DNA from: an uncultured Paracoccaceae bacterium
GTDB lineage: Bacteria > Pseudomonadota > Alphaproteobacteria > Rhodobacterales > Rhodobacteraceae
Length of the DNA: 6,899 nucleotides
Direction of reading: 5' to 3'
Assembly (NCBI GenBank): GCA_937132145.1
Contig: CAKZNY010000389.1
Location: 1 to 6,899 of the forward strand
The stretch's first letter is position 1, and the number at the start of each line of letters is the position of its first letter. Below, piece after piece: positions 1-6,178 of this stretch. The position numbers and the translations under genes are program-made. The notes under the pieces are model-generated. The model was given only the letters and a program-made list of their open reading frames with translations. It was not told the DNA's origin and did no database searches.

Positions 1-501
1 AAGGCTTGTTGTCATGCGCTAAAAGAAGTGCCGGAAGTGAACGCCGAAATCGACGGCACCGACGTGGTGTACAAAAACTTCGTCCACATGGGCGTGGCCG
101 CTGGTACGCCAACGGGCCTCGTAGTGCCGGTTGTGCGCGATGCAGATCAGATGTCCTTCGCCGCGATCGAAAAGAAAATTGGCGAACTCGGGGCTCGCGC
201 CCGCGCCGGCAAGCTGTCCATGGCAGAAATGCAAGGCGGTACGTTTACCATCTCCAATGGCGGCGTTTACGGATCGTTAATGTCCTCCCCCATCCTGAAC
301 CCACCGCAGTCCGGCATCTTGGGCATGCACAAAATTCAGGATCGCCCCGTAGTGGTTAACGGCGAAATCGTCATCCGCCCGATGATGTATCTGGCCCTAT
401 CCTACGACCACCGCGTCGTGGACGGCAAAGGCGCTGTGACCTTCCTTGTGCGCGTAAAAGAAACACTAGAAGACCCACGCCGCCTGTTGATGGATTTGTA
501 G
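1..501 (+). CDS. sucB: Dihydrolipoamide succinyltransferase, E2 of 2-oxoglutarate dehydrogenase (3' part)
   Basis: Partial gene (also called odhB). The reading frame is open from base 1 ([14 protein letters not shown]...), so the start, the lipoyl domain and the E1/E3-binding domain lie left of the window. What remains is about 166 residues of the C-terminal catalytic domain, a CAT-like acyltransferase fold. It transfers the succinyl group from lipoyl-lysine to CoA in the TCA cycle, in the cytoplasm. Visible family signatures are [13 protein letters not shown], the run [18 protein letters not shown], and the active-site motif HRVVDG, with the catalytic His at 409-411 and Asp at 421-423. The ending [11 protein letters not shown] is typical of this family. 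The [12 protein letters not shown] sequence and the lpd gene directly downstream favour the succinyl over the acetyl (pyruvate dehydrogenase) type. A GTG at 28 is only an internal valine codon. Confidence 0.95.
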   Translation, partial: KACCHALKEVPEVNAEIDGTDVVYKNFVHMGVAAGTPTGLVVPVVRDADQMSFAAIEKKIGELGARARAGKLSMAEMQGGTFTISNGGVYGSLMSSPILNPPQSGILGMHKIQDRPVVVNGEIVIRPMMYLALSYDHRVVDGKGAVTFLVRVKETLEDPRRLLMDL

Positions 502-534
502 GCATATCGCCGAAAGCTTAGAAAACAAACTGCA

Positions 535-540
535 AAGGAA
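535..540 (+). promoter_or_regulatory. Ribosome binding site of lpd
   Basis: AAGGAA lies 7 nt before the ATG at 548, which supports that start. The 46-base gap between sucB and lpd shows no hairpin with a T-run and no convincing promoter, so the two genes are probably co-transcribed. Confidence 0.7.
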
Positions 541-547
541 ACCATTC

Positions 548-1936
548 ATGTCCAGCTATGACGTAATCATCATCGGCGGCGGTCCCGGCGGCTATGTCTG
601 CGCAATCCGCTGCGCCCAGCTCGGCCTGAAAACCGCTTGCGTGGAAGGCCGCGGAGCGCTCGGCGGAACCTGTCTGAATGTGGGATGCATCCCGTCAAAG
701 GCACTGCTACACGCCTCGCATTCCTTGCACGAAGCACAAACGAATTTCCCCAAAATGGGTCTGATGGGCAAAAGCCCCTCTGTCGATATTGGCAAAATGA
801 TGGACTACAAGCAGGGCGTGATTGACGGCAATACGGCCGGTATCGAATTTCTGTTCAAGAAAAACAAAGTCGACTACATCCAAGGCTGGGGTAAAATCAC
901 TGGCAAGGGCGAAGTGACGGTCGGCGATGACATTCACACCGCAAAAAACATCGTGATCGCAACAGGTTCCGAGCCATCCTCCCTTTCCGGCGTAACGGTC
1001 GACGAAAAAATAGTAGTGACCTCGACAGGCGCGTTAAGCCTGCGCAAAATCCCCAAGAAAATGGTCGTCATCGGGGCAGGTGTGATCGGGCTGGAACTAG
1101 GATCCGTATACTCTCGCCTAGGTTCCGAGGTCACCGTTATCGAATTTCTTGACCAAATTACGCCGGGTATGGATCGCGAGATCTGCAAAACCTTCCAGCG
1201 CAGCTTGAAAAAACAAGGGCTGAAATTCGTGATGGGCGCAGCCGTTCAAAAGGTCGAGACCAACAAAACCAAAGCCAAAGTCACCTATAAGCTGCTCAAA
1301 AAAGGTACCGAAGTAACCATCGACGCAGACGTGGTTCTGGTCGCAACGGGCCGCAAACCCTTCACCGATGGTCTGGGCTTGGCAGAAATCGGCGTCGAAA
1401 TGACTGACCGCGGACAGATACAAACCAACGCGCACTGGCAAACAAATGTCGAAGGCCTGTATGCAATCGGCGACGTTATCACTGGCCCAATGCTGGCCCA
1501 CAAGGCCGAAGACGAAGGCATAGCGGTCGCCGAAACCATCGCAGGCCAAGCGGGCCATGTGAACTATAACGTCATTCCAAGTGTGATCTACACAATGCCC
1601 GAGGTTGCCTCCGTTGGTAAAACTGAAGAGCAACTGAAGGAAGAAGGGCGCGCATATAAGGTCGGAAAATTCAACTTCATGGGTAACGCTCGTGCCAAAG
1701 CAAATTTTGCGGGTGAAGGCTTCGTGAAAATTCTGGCGGATGCCGAAACCGATCGCATTCTAGGATGCCACTTGATGGGCCCAGCCGCTGGTGAACTTAT
1801 CCACGAAATCTGCGTGGCCATGGAATTCGGAGCCTCCGCCGAAGACATCGCCCGCACGTGCCACGCACATCCGACATATTCCGAAGCTGTCCGCGAGGCG
1901 GCCTTGGCATGTGGCGACGGCGCAATTCACGCGTAA
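548..1936 (+). CDS. lpd: Dihydrolipoamide dehydrogenase (E3)
   Basis: Complete gene, 462 residues, the usual length for E3. The flavoprotein reoxidises dihydrolipoamide on the E2 subunit and passes electrons through FAD to NAD+. Domains in order: the N-terminal FAD-binding Rossmann motif GGGPGG (residues 10-15); the redox-active disulfide in [13 protein letters not shown] (Cys42 and Cys47); the NAD-binding motif GAGVIG (176-181); the second FAD contact AIGDV (Asp309); and the C-terminal dimerisation domain with HAHPTYSE, giving the catalytic His441-Glu446 pair. All key residues are present. It follows sucB at 46 bases, so it most likely serves the 2-oxoglutarate complex. E3 is often shared with pyruvate dehydrogenase or glycine cleavage, and some genomes carry several paralogues, so its exact partner is inferred from position. 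Confidence 0.97.
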   Translation: MSSYDVIIIGGGPGGYVCAIRCAQLGLKTACVEGRGALGGTCLNVGCIPSKALLHASHSLHEAQTNFPKMGLMGKSPSVDIGKMMDYKQGVIDGNTAGIEFLFKKNKVDYIQGWGKITGKGEVTVGDDIHTAKNIVIATGSEPSSLSGVTVDEKIVVTSTGALSLRKIPKKMVVIGAGVIGLELGSVYSRLGSEVTVIEFLDQITPGMDREICKTFQRSLKKQGLKFVMGAAVQKVETNKTKAKVTYKLLKKGTEVTIDADVVLVATGRKPFTDGLGLAEIGVEMTDRGQIQTNAHWQTNVEGLYAIGDVITGPMLAHKAEDEGIAVAETIAGQAGHVNYNVIPSVIYTMPEVASVGKTEEQLKEEGRAYKVGKFNFMGNARAKANFAGEGFVKILADAETDRILGCHLMGPAAGELIHEICVAMEFGASAEDIARTCHAHPTYSEAVREAALACGDGAIHA

Positions 1937-1938
1937 CC

Positions 1939-1960
1939 GCCGAGCAAAGCGAGGCTCGGC
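1939..1960. repeat. Inverted repeat just after lpd
   Basis: GCCGAGC (1939-1945) and GCTCGGC (1954-1960) form a perfect 7-bp stem with an 8-nt loop, 3 bases after the lpd stop. No T-run follows on the + strand, so it is not a textbook intrinsic terminator. It may be a 3' end-protecting hairpin or part of a dispersed palindromic repeat. Confidence 0.5.
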
Positions 1961-1967
1961 CCAACCG

Positions 1968-1992
1968 AAAAAAGGGTGGCCCGTCAGGGCTG
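1968..1992 (-). terminator. Weak terminator-like structure after dnaJ
   Basis: Read on the - strand, GCCC-TGAC-GGGC (1990-1979, extendable by two G-U pairs) is followed five bases later by six T (1973-1968). The stem is short, so efficient termination is doubtful. An alternative bulged stem pairs GGCC at 1958-1961 with GGCC at 1978-1981, and the two folds exclude each other. Confidence 0.35.
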
Positions 1993-2006
1993 CTCGTTTT
2001 CGGGCG

Positions 2007-2026
2007 GGAGGGCTCCTTAGCCCTTC
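2007..2026. terminator. Hairpin over the dnaJ stop codon in the convergent lpd/dnaJ junction
   Basis: AGGGCT (2009-2014) and AGCCCT (2019-2024) form a perfect 6-bp stem with a 4-nt loop. It extends by a G-T pair (2008/2025) and a G-C pair (2007/2026). The dnaJ stop codon (2017-2019) sits in the loop and stem edge. On the + strand it is followed by ATTTCTT, a poor T-tract. It could end lpd transcripts, or act for both converging genes, but only weak support is visible. Confidence 0.4.
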
Positions 2027-3165
2027 ATTTCTTCCCAAAAACCTTTGACTTTACCAAAAAAGTCGCTCGAAGCAGGGTTGTTTTCGCTGCTTAGTTCCTC
2101 GAACTCCTTAAGAAGTTCTTTCTGTCGTGCAGTCAGATTAACAGGCGTTTCGACCACCAGTTCGATATATAAATCGCCAGAGCCACCACCGCGTAATGAC
2201 GGCATGCCCTTGCCACGAAGCCGCAGTTGTTTGCCCGATTGTACACCCACTGGAACTTTCACGCGCGAACGCCCGCCGTCCAGTGTCGGTGCTTCCAGTT
2301 CTCCGCCAATTGCTGCCGTAGCCATGGAAATCGGAATTTGGCAGAACAGGTTCTGGTTCTCACGCTCGAAAATCGCATGCGGTTGCACTTCGATAAAGAT
2401 GTACAAATCGCCAGTTGGCCCGCCTCGCAAACCCGCCTCGCCTTCGGCCGCCAGTCGAATACGTGTACCTGTTTCAACGCCTGCCGGAATGTTAACATTT
2501 AACGAGCGGTTCTTCTGCACACGCCCGCCTCCCGCACAAATTCCACAAGGGTTCTTGATGATTTGCCCACGGCCCGAACACGTCGGACAACTGCGCTCGA
2601 CAGTAAAAAATCCTTGCTGCGCCCGTACTTTACCCATGCCTGAACAGGTCGGGCACGTCGTCGGTTCGGCACCACCCTCGGCCCCCGTTCCGTTGCAAGT
2701 ATCGCAAGAAACCGAGCTTGGAACCGTGATTGTCGCCTGCTTACCACTGTAAGCTTCCTCTAGCGTCACGCCCAGATTATAGCGCAAGTCCGAGCCGCGC
2801 GTTGCACGTTGCCCACCACGACGCCCACCGCCGCCCGTGAACCCGCCAAACAAATCATCGAAAACATCAGAAAACGCGCTGCCAAAATCGCCTTGCCCAC
2901 CCGGGCGGAATCCGGCGCCGGCGCTGGCACCTGTACCACCCTCGAACGCGGCATGACCATAGCGGTCGTATGCAGCCTTCTTTTCGGCGTTTTTTAGGAT
3001 GTCGTAGGCTTCCGTAACCTCTTTGAACTGCTCTTCAGCGTTCGGATCGTCACGGTTTTGGTCCGGATGTAATTCCTTCACCTTGCGGCGATAGGCTTTT
3101 TTCAGCGTGGCGGCATCTGAACCATTATCGGCCCCGAGCACGTCATAATAATCACGTTTTGCCAT
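2017..3165 (-). CDS. dnaJ: Chaperone protein DnaJ (Hsp40)
   Basis: Complete gene, 382 residues with the start at 3165. This class A J-protein stimulates the DnaK ATPase and hands it unfolded substrates. Domains in order: J domain (about 1-70, [11 protein letters not shown]..., with the HPD motif at 33-35 that triggers DnaK); Gly/Phe-rich linker (about 76-118); zinc-binding domain with four CxxCxGxG repeats (Cys154/157, 171/174, 193/196, 207/210, all present); then the C-terminal substrate-binding and dimerisation domains. The ATG at 3165 is chosen because it begins the canonical [11 protein letters not shown] and has a good ribosome site. An in-frame TTG at 3186 lies inside the T-tract of the upstream terminator and is unlikely. 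It sits 71 bases downstream of dnaK on the same strand, the common dnaK-dnaJ arrangement, and converges on lpd. Confidence 0.97.
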   Translation of the reverse strand: MAKRDYYDVLGADNGSDAATLKKAYRRKVKELHPDQNRDDPNAEEQFKEVTEAYDILKNAEKKAAYDRYGHAAFEGGTGASAGAGFRPGGQGDFGSAFSDVFDDLFGGFTGGGGRRGGQRATRGSDLRYNLGVTLEEAYSGKQATITVPSSVSCDTCNGTGAEGGAEPTTCPTCSGMGKVRAQQGFFTVERSCPTCSGRGQIIKNPCGICAGGGRVQKNRSLNVNIPAGVETGTRIRLAAEGEAGLRGGPTGDLYIFIEVQPHAIFERENQNLFCQIPISMATAAIGGELEAPTLDGGRSRVKVPVGVQSGKQLRLRGKGMPSLRGGGSGDLYIELVVETPVNLTARQKELLKEFEELSSENNPASSDFFGKVKGFWEEMKG

Positions 3166-3174
3166 CCGGAAAAT

Positions 3175-3180
3175 TCCCTT
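3175..3180 (-). promoter_or_regulatory. Ribosome binding site deciding the dnaJ start
   Basis: On the - strand AAGGGA lies 9 nt before the ATG at 3165. It lies between the upstream in-frame TTG (3186) and the ATG, so it can only serve the ATG. That supports the 382-residue protein. Confidence 0.7.
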
Positions 3181-3184
3181 CTTC

Positions 3185-3217
3185 AAACAAAACGGCCCGC
3201 CCGATCAGGGGCGGGCC
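3185..3217 (-). terminator. Intrinsic terminator between dnaK and dnaJ
   Basis: GGCCCGCCC (3217-3209 on the - strand) and GGGCGGGCC (3202-3194) form a perfect 9-bp, almost all G-C stem with a 6-nt loop, CTGATC. It is followed by GTTTTGTTTG (3193-3184). This is a strong rho-independent terminator for dnaK. It stands 19 bases after the dnaK stop and about 20 bases before the dnaJ ATG. With no convincing promoter in the gap, dnaJ expression probably depends on partial read-through, giving less DnaJ than DnaK. Confidence 0.82.
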
Positions 3218-3236
3218 AGAATTGTCGCAAGCCTGA

Positions 3237-5147
3237 TTAGGCTTTGTCTTTTTCGTCGAGGTCCTCGAAGTCCGCGTCAACAACATCGCTGTCATCCGCG
3301 CCACCCTCGGCAGCCGCAGCTTCGGCTTCAGCAGCTTCCTGCTGTTCCTTGTAGATGGCCTCGCCCAGTTTCATCGCGGCTTCAGTCACATCCTGACTGC
3401 GCGCCTTGATGGCTTCTGCGTCGTCACCTTCCAGCGCTTCGTTCAGGTTTTTGATCGACATTTCGATGACTTCGACTGTTGTCGGATCAACCTTCTCGCC
3501 GTGCTCCTCAACCGATTTCTCGGTGCTGTGAATCAGGCTTTCAGCAGAGTTTCGCGCCTCGACCATTTCGCGTTTCTCTTTATCAGCCTCGGAATTTTCC
3601 TCGGCCTCGCGCACCATGGCCTCGATATCCTCGTCAGAAAGACCACCGGATGCTTGAATGGTGATCTTCTGCTCTTTGCCTGTGCCTTTGTCCTTGGCCG
3701 ACACAGAAACGATACCGTTGGCATCAATGTCAAAGGCAACCTCGATCTGCGGAACACCGCGTGGTGCTGGCGGGATAGACTCAAGATTGAACTGGCCGAG
3801 CATCTTGTTGTCGGTCGCCATCTCGCGCTCGCCTTGGAACACACGGATTGTCACAGCGTTCTGGTTGTCTTCAGCCGTCGAGAACACCTGACCCTTTTTA
3901 GTCGGGATCGTCGTGTTGCGGTCGATCAGACGAGTGAACACACCGCCCAAAGTTTCGATGCCTAGCGACAGCGGTGTTACGTCCAGAAGAACAACATCCT
4001 TAACGTCGCCCTGAAGGATACCGGCCTGAATCGCCGCGCCCATCGCAACCACTTCGTCCGGGTTAACACCTTTGTGTGGCTCTTTACCGAAGAAAGCTGT
4101 CACCTCCTCGATCACCTTAGGCATACGGGTCATACCGCCAACCAAAACAACCTCGTCGATGTCGTCTTTGGTCAGGCCGGCGTCTTTCAACGCAGCTGCA
4201 CAAGGTTTCATAGAGGCTTTGATCAAGTCGCCAACCAGCGATTCCAGTTTTGCGCGGGTCAGTTTCATGACCAGATGCAAAGGCTGGCTGGTCTTTGGGT
4301 CCATCGTAATGAACGGCATGTTCAGTTCAGTCTGGGTGGCCGTGGACAGTTCGATCTTGGCCTTCTCGGCCCCTTCTTTCAGACGCTGAAGCGCCATCTT
4401 GTCTTTCTTCAGATCAACGCCCGTGTCTTTCTTGAATTCTTTGGCGAGATATTCAACGATACGCATGTCGAAATCTTCCCCACCGAGGAATGTGTTACCA
4501 TTGGTTGATTTCACTTCGAACAGGCCGTCGTCGATTTCCAGAATGGACACATCGAACGTACCGCCACCAAGGTCATAAACAGCAATCGTTTTGCCGCCCT
4601 CTTTATCGAGGCCGTATGCCAACGCAGCGGCCGTCGGCTCGTTGATAATACGCAGCACTTCAAGGCCCGCGATTTTACCGGCATCTTTGGTCGCCTGACG
4701 CTGGGCATCGTTGAAATACGCCGGAACGGTGATAACGGCTTGCGTTACAGGCTGACCAAGATAATCCTCGGCGGTTTCTTTCATTTTGCCCAGAATGAAC
4801 GCGGAAATTTGCGACGGGGAGTATTTCTCACCCTGCGCTTCAACCCATGCATCACCCGAGCCGCTGTCGACAATCTTGTATGGAATCAGGTCCATATCTT
4901 TCATCACCACCGGATCATCAATGCGACGACCGACCAGACGTTTAATTGCAGAAAGCGTATTTTCAGGGTTTGTAACAGCCTGACGTTTCGCGGCCTGACC
5001 AACCAGACGCTCGTCATCTGTGAAACCTACGACGGACGGCGTGGTCCGCGCACCCTCGGAGTTTTCAATAACTTTGGCTTGCGCCCCATCCATGATGGCC
5101 ACGCAGGAGTTTGTAGTTCCAAGATCAATACCGATAACTTTAGACAT
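3237..5147 (-). CDS. dnaK: Chaperone protein DnaK (Hsp70)
   Basis: Complete gene, 636 residues against 638 in E. coli. The ATP-driven chaperone binds exposed hydrophobic peptides and works with DnaJ and GrpE in the cytoplasm. The nucleotide-binding domain (about 1-383) shows [10 protein letters not shown] (residues 5-14), the catalytic lysine in AIKRLVG (Lys69), [25 protein letters not shown] (Thr197) and [13 protein letters not shown]. The conserved linker VLLD is at 386-389. It is followed by the substrate-binding beta domain ([12 protein letters not shown]..., IRVFQGERE), the helical lid, and an acidic tail ending [16 protein letters not shown]. The start at 5147 gives the canonical [14 protein letters not shown]. 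An in-frame TTG at 5162 would overlap the ribosome site. A candidate RpoH promoter lies about 100 bases upstream and an intrinsic terminator directly downstream. grpE is not in this window. Confidence 0.98.
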   Translation of the reverse strand: MSKVIGIDLGTTNSCVAIMDGAQAKVIENSEGARTTPSVVGFTDDERLVGQAAKRQAVTNPENTLSAIKRLVGRRIDDPVVMKDMDLIPYKIVDSGSGDAWVEAQGEKYSPSQISAFILGKMKETAEDYLGQPVTQAVITVPAYFNDAQRQATKDAGKIAGLEVLRIINEPTAAALAYGLDKEGGKTIAVYDLGGGTFDVSILEIDDGLFEVKSTNGNTFLGGEDFDMRIVEYLAKEFKKDTGVDLKKDKMALQRLKEGAEKAKIELSTATQTELNMPFITMDPKTSQPLHLVMKLTRAKLESLVGDLIKASMKPCAAALKDAGLTKDDIDEVVLVGGMTRMPKVIEEVTAFFGKEPHKGVNPDEVVAMGAAIQAGILQGDVKDVVLLDVTPLSLGIETLGGVFTRLIDRNTTIPTKKGQVFSTAEDNQNAVTIRVFQGEREMATDNKMLGQFNLESIPPAPRGVPQIEVAFDIDANGIVSVSAKDKGTGKEQKITIQASGGLSDEDIEAMVREAEENSEADKEKREMVEARNSAESLIHSTEKSVEEHGEKVDPTTVEVIEMSIKNLNEALEGDDAEAIKARSQDVTEAAMKLGEAIYKEQQEAAEAEAAAAEGGADDSDVVDADFEDLDEKDKA

Positions 5148-5241
5148 ATGTCTTCCTTTCAAACGGCGAGTATGAAGCGCGGGTCCATTATGGCCCCCGG
5201 ACTTCGTCCCATAAGGTAACCCCCGATGCGGGGATCGTTTG
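5148..5241 (-). promoter_or_regulatory. dnaK 5' leader with several hairpins
   Basis: This is the untranslated leader of about 93 nt predicted from the candidate promoter. It holds three local hairpins: CCCCG/CGGGG (5221-5225 with 5229-5233); GGAC/GTCC (5199-5202 with 5206-5209); and GGG-CC paired with GG-CCC around one mismatch (5181-5186 with 5192-5197). Its ends are complementary. TTCAAACG at 5158-5165 and CGTTTGAA at 5236-5243 on the + strand are a perfect 8-bp inverted repeat, of which about 5-6 bp would be transcribed. The downstream arm abuts the ribosome binding site. Whether it folds in the cell is unknown. No CIRCE element is present. Confidence 0.45.
5153..5159 (-). promoter_or_regulatory. 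Ribosome binding site deciding the dnaK start
   Basis: AAAGGAA on the - strand ends 5 nt before the ATG at 5147. The alternative TTG at 5162 lies upstream of this site and has no comparable one of its own, so the ATG is preferred. Confidence 0.75.
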
Positions 5242-5246
5242 AAGGG

Positions 5247-5276
5247 TATATAGGAGGCGCTTTTGCAGGCTACAAC
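5247..5276 (-). promoter_or_regulatory. Candidate RpoH (sigma-32) heat-shock promoter of dnaK
   Basis: Read on the - strand, GTTG (5276-5273), then 18 bases, then CCTATAT (5254-5248). This differs by one base from the alphaproteobacterial heat-shock consensus CTTG-N17/18-CYTATNT as I recall it. The same bases can also be read as a housekeeping promoter, TTGTAG-N17-TATATA. The start point would fall near 5240, leaving a leader of about 93 nt. The consensus comes from established knowledge; the assignment to dnaK is from position and orientation. Confidence 0.65.
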
Positions 5277-5319
5277 CGCCTACAAGGGGTCTTTTTCACG
5301 TTTTATTGATCGAAACGCA

Positions 5320-5347
5320 GAATCTTTGGCAAAACAGCCATAGATTC
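5320..5347 (-). terminator. Long imperfect hairpin after the MaoC-like gene
   Basis: GAATCTTTGGC (5320-5330) and GCCATAGATTC (5337-5347) pair over 11 positions with one A-A or T-T mismatch around a 6-nt loop, 7 bases after the stop codon at 5355. Read on the - strand the stem is followed by TGCGTTTCG, without a proper T-run. It is a likely 3' end or partial terminator separating this unit from dnaK, but intrinsic termination is not assured. Confidence 0.45.
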
Positions 5348-5354
5348 GTAATCC

Positions 5355-5804
5355 TTAAGAAAAATAGTGTCGTGTTATCCACTCGGCAACCAGCGCGGGC
5401 TTGTCGCTATCCTCGATTTCGACGGTAACTTTCAAGGTTTGGGTAATCTCTCCGTCGCGGACATTAATCGCGATAAGTTCAAAGCGGCCCCGAATCCGTT
5501 TTCCTGAACTGACGGGCGAAATGAACCGGATACGATCAAACCCGTAGTTAACGCTGTGAATCAGACCCTCGATAGGCGGCACCGCGTCCTCGGCCATCGC
5601 GCTTAACATCGAGAGAGTCAGAAAACCGTGGGCAATGGTCCCTCCAAAAGGCGTGGCCTTTGCCTTTTCGGGGTCAATATGAATGAACTGCTGGTCTTCG
5701 GTCACATCCGCGAAAAGCCCGATGCGATCCTGATCCATGGGAAACCAGCGGGAAAGGCCAATTTCTTTCCCAAGCAAGGCCTCCATTTCTGCGGGCGAAG
5801 TCAC
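5355..5804 (-). CDS. MaoC-like (R)-specific hydratase/dehydratase
   Basis: Complete gene, 149 residues, single hot-dog fold of the MaoC/NodN type. Members hydrate or dehydrate (R)-3-hydroxyacyl-CoA or related thioesters; the substrate here cannot be read from sequence. The segment FADVTEDQQFIHID (31-44) is a variant of the hydratase-2 motif, with the expected catalytic Asp37 and His42. It is followed by the conserved PFGGTIAHGFLTLSM (about 52-66). The start is a GTG at 5804, supported by AAGGAA 6 nt upstream (5811-5816) and by a 4-bp GTGA overlap with the stop of the thioesterase gene before it. A later in-frame ATG at 5786 is less likely. Translational coupling suggests a shared process with that gene. 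It is the last gene of the unit, 207 bases before dnaK. Confidence 0.88.
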   Translation of the reverse strand: MTSPAEMEALLGKEIGLSRWFPMDQDRIGLFADVTEDQQFIHIDPEKAKATPFGGTIAHGFLTLSMLSAMAEDAVPPIEGLIHSVNYGFDRIRFISPVSSGKRIRGRFELIAINVRDGEITQTLKVTVEIEDSDKPALVAEWITRHYFS

Positions 5805-6178
5805 GGCAGTTTCCTTTTATTCCCTTTTCCGTCCACCGCGACAAACACGAATTTTGCCTCGGTAACCTTAAGGCGAATACCTTCCGGTACGCGCGTGATC
5901 CACACCTCCACACCGACATGCATCGATGTGGTGCCTTCCTTCAACAGCTCCGAATAGATCGTCACAAGATCCCCGACATGCACCGGTTTGTGAAACGTCA
6001 TCGCGTTGACCGCCACCGTCGCGACCTTCCCGTTAGAGCGCGTCCGCGCCACAACCGAGGCCCCCAAATCCATCTGCGCCATTAGCCAACCGCCAAAAAT
6101 ATCACCGTTGGCATTTGTGTCAGCAGGCATCGCAATAGTTTGCAACGCCAACTCGCCCTTAGGCTCTTTATCGCTCAT
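5801..6178 (-). CDS. yciA: YciA-family acyl-CoA thioesterase
   Basis: Complete gene, 125 residues, hot-dog fold. YciA-type enzymes hydrolyse a broad range of acyl-CoA esters to free acid and CoA in the cytoplasm. The signature LQTIAMPADTNANGDIFGG (12-30) followed by WLMAQMDLG is almost identical to characterised YciA proteins. Asp37 matches the catalytic Asp44 of Haemophilus influenzae HI0827. VNAMTFHKPVHVGDLV and TEAKFVFVAVD follow in the usual order. The protein ends right after the RKLP that corresponds to the family's usual core end, so the C-terminal tail found in some homologues is absent. The ATG at 6178 has AGAGGT 7 nt upstream (6186-6191) and overlaps the preceding stop as ATGA. Its own stop overlaps the next start as GTGA. 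The symbol is by family, and the natural substrate is unknown. Confidence 0.92.
   Translation of the reverse strand: MSDKEPKGELALQTIAMPADTNANGDIFGGWLMAQMDLGASVVARTRSNGKVATVAVNAMTFHKPVHVGDLVTIYSELLKEGTTSMHVGVEVWITRVPEGIRLKVTEAKFVFVAVDGKGNKRKLP

Noticed and set aside
1118..1633. Open frame of 171 codons on the - strand, antisense to lpd
   Set aside because: It is a shadow of lpd, whose catalytic and cofactor motifs are all in place, and it shows no recognisable domain.
2045..2752. Open frame of 235 codons on the + strand, antisense to dnaJ
   Set aside because: It is a shadow of the well-supported dnaJ frame. The product is Ser/Pro/Arg-rich with no recognisable domain, and no ribosome site was noted.
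3166..3186. Upstream TTG start adding seven residues to DnaJ
   Set aside because: The TTG lies in the terminator T-tract and has no ribosome site. The ATG at 3165 has AAGGGA at good spacing and starts the canonical DnaJ N-terminus.
3204..3233. Sigma-32-like boxes (CTTGCGA, 13 bases, CCCCTGAT) as a private dnaJ promoter
   Set aside because: The -10 box is a poor match and lies inside the terminator stem and loop, so the resemblance is more easily explained by the hairpin.
5148..5162. Upstream TTG start adding five residues to DnaK
   Set aside because: The added codons contain the ribosome binding site of the ATG at 5147, which begins the canonical DnaK sequence.
3501..5219. Several open frames of 100-160 codons on the + strand, antisense to dnaK (for example 3501-3965, 4074-4508, 4740-5219)
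   Set aside because: Long antisense frames are common opposite dnaK because of its codon bias. The translations have no family signature, and every DnaK motif is intact on the other strand.
5148..5354. CIRCE element (HrcA operator) upstream of dnaK
   Set aside because: No TTAGCACTC-N9-GAGTGCTAA-like dyad is present on either strand of this gap.
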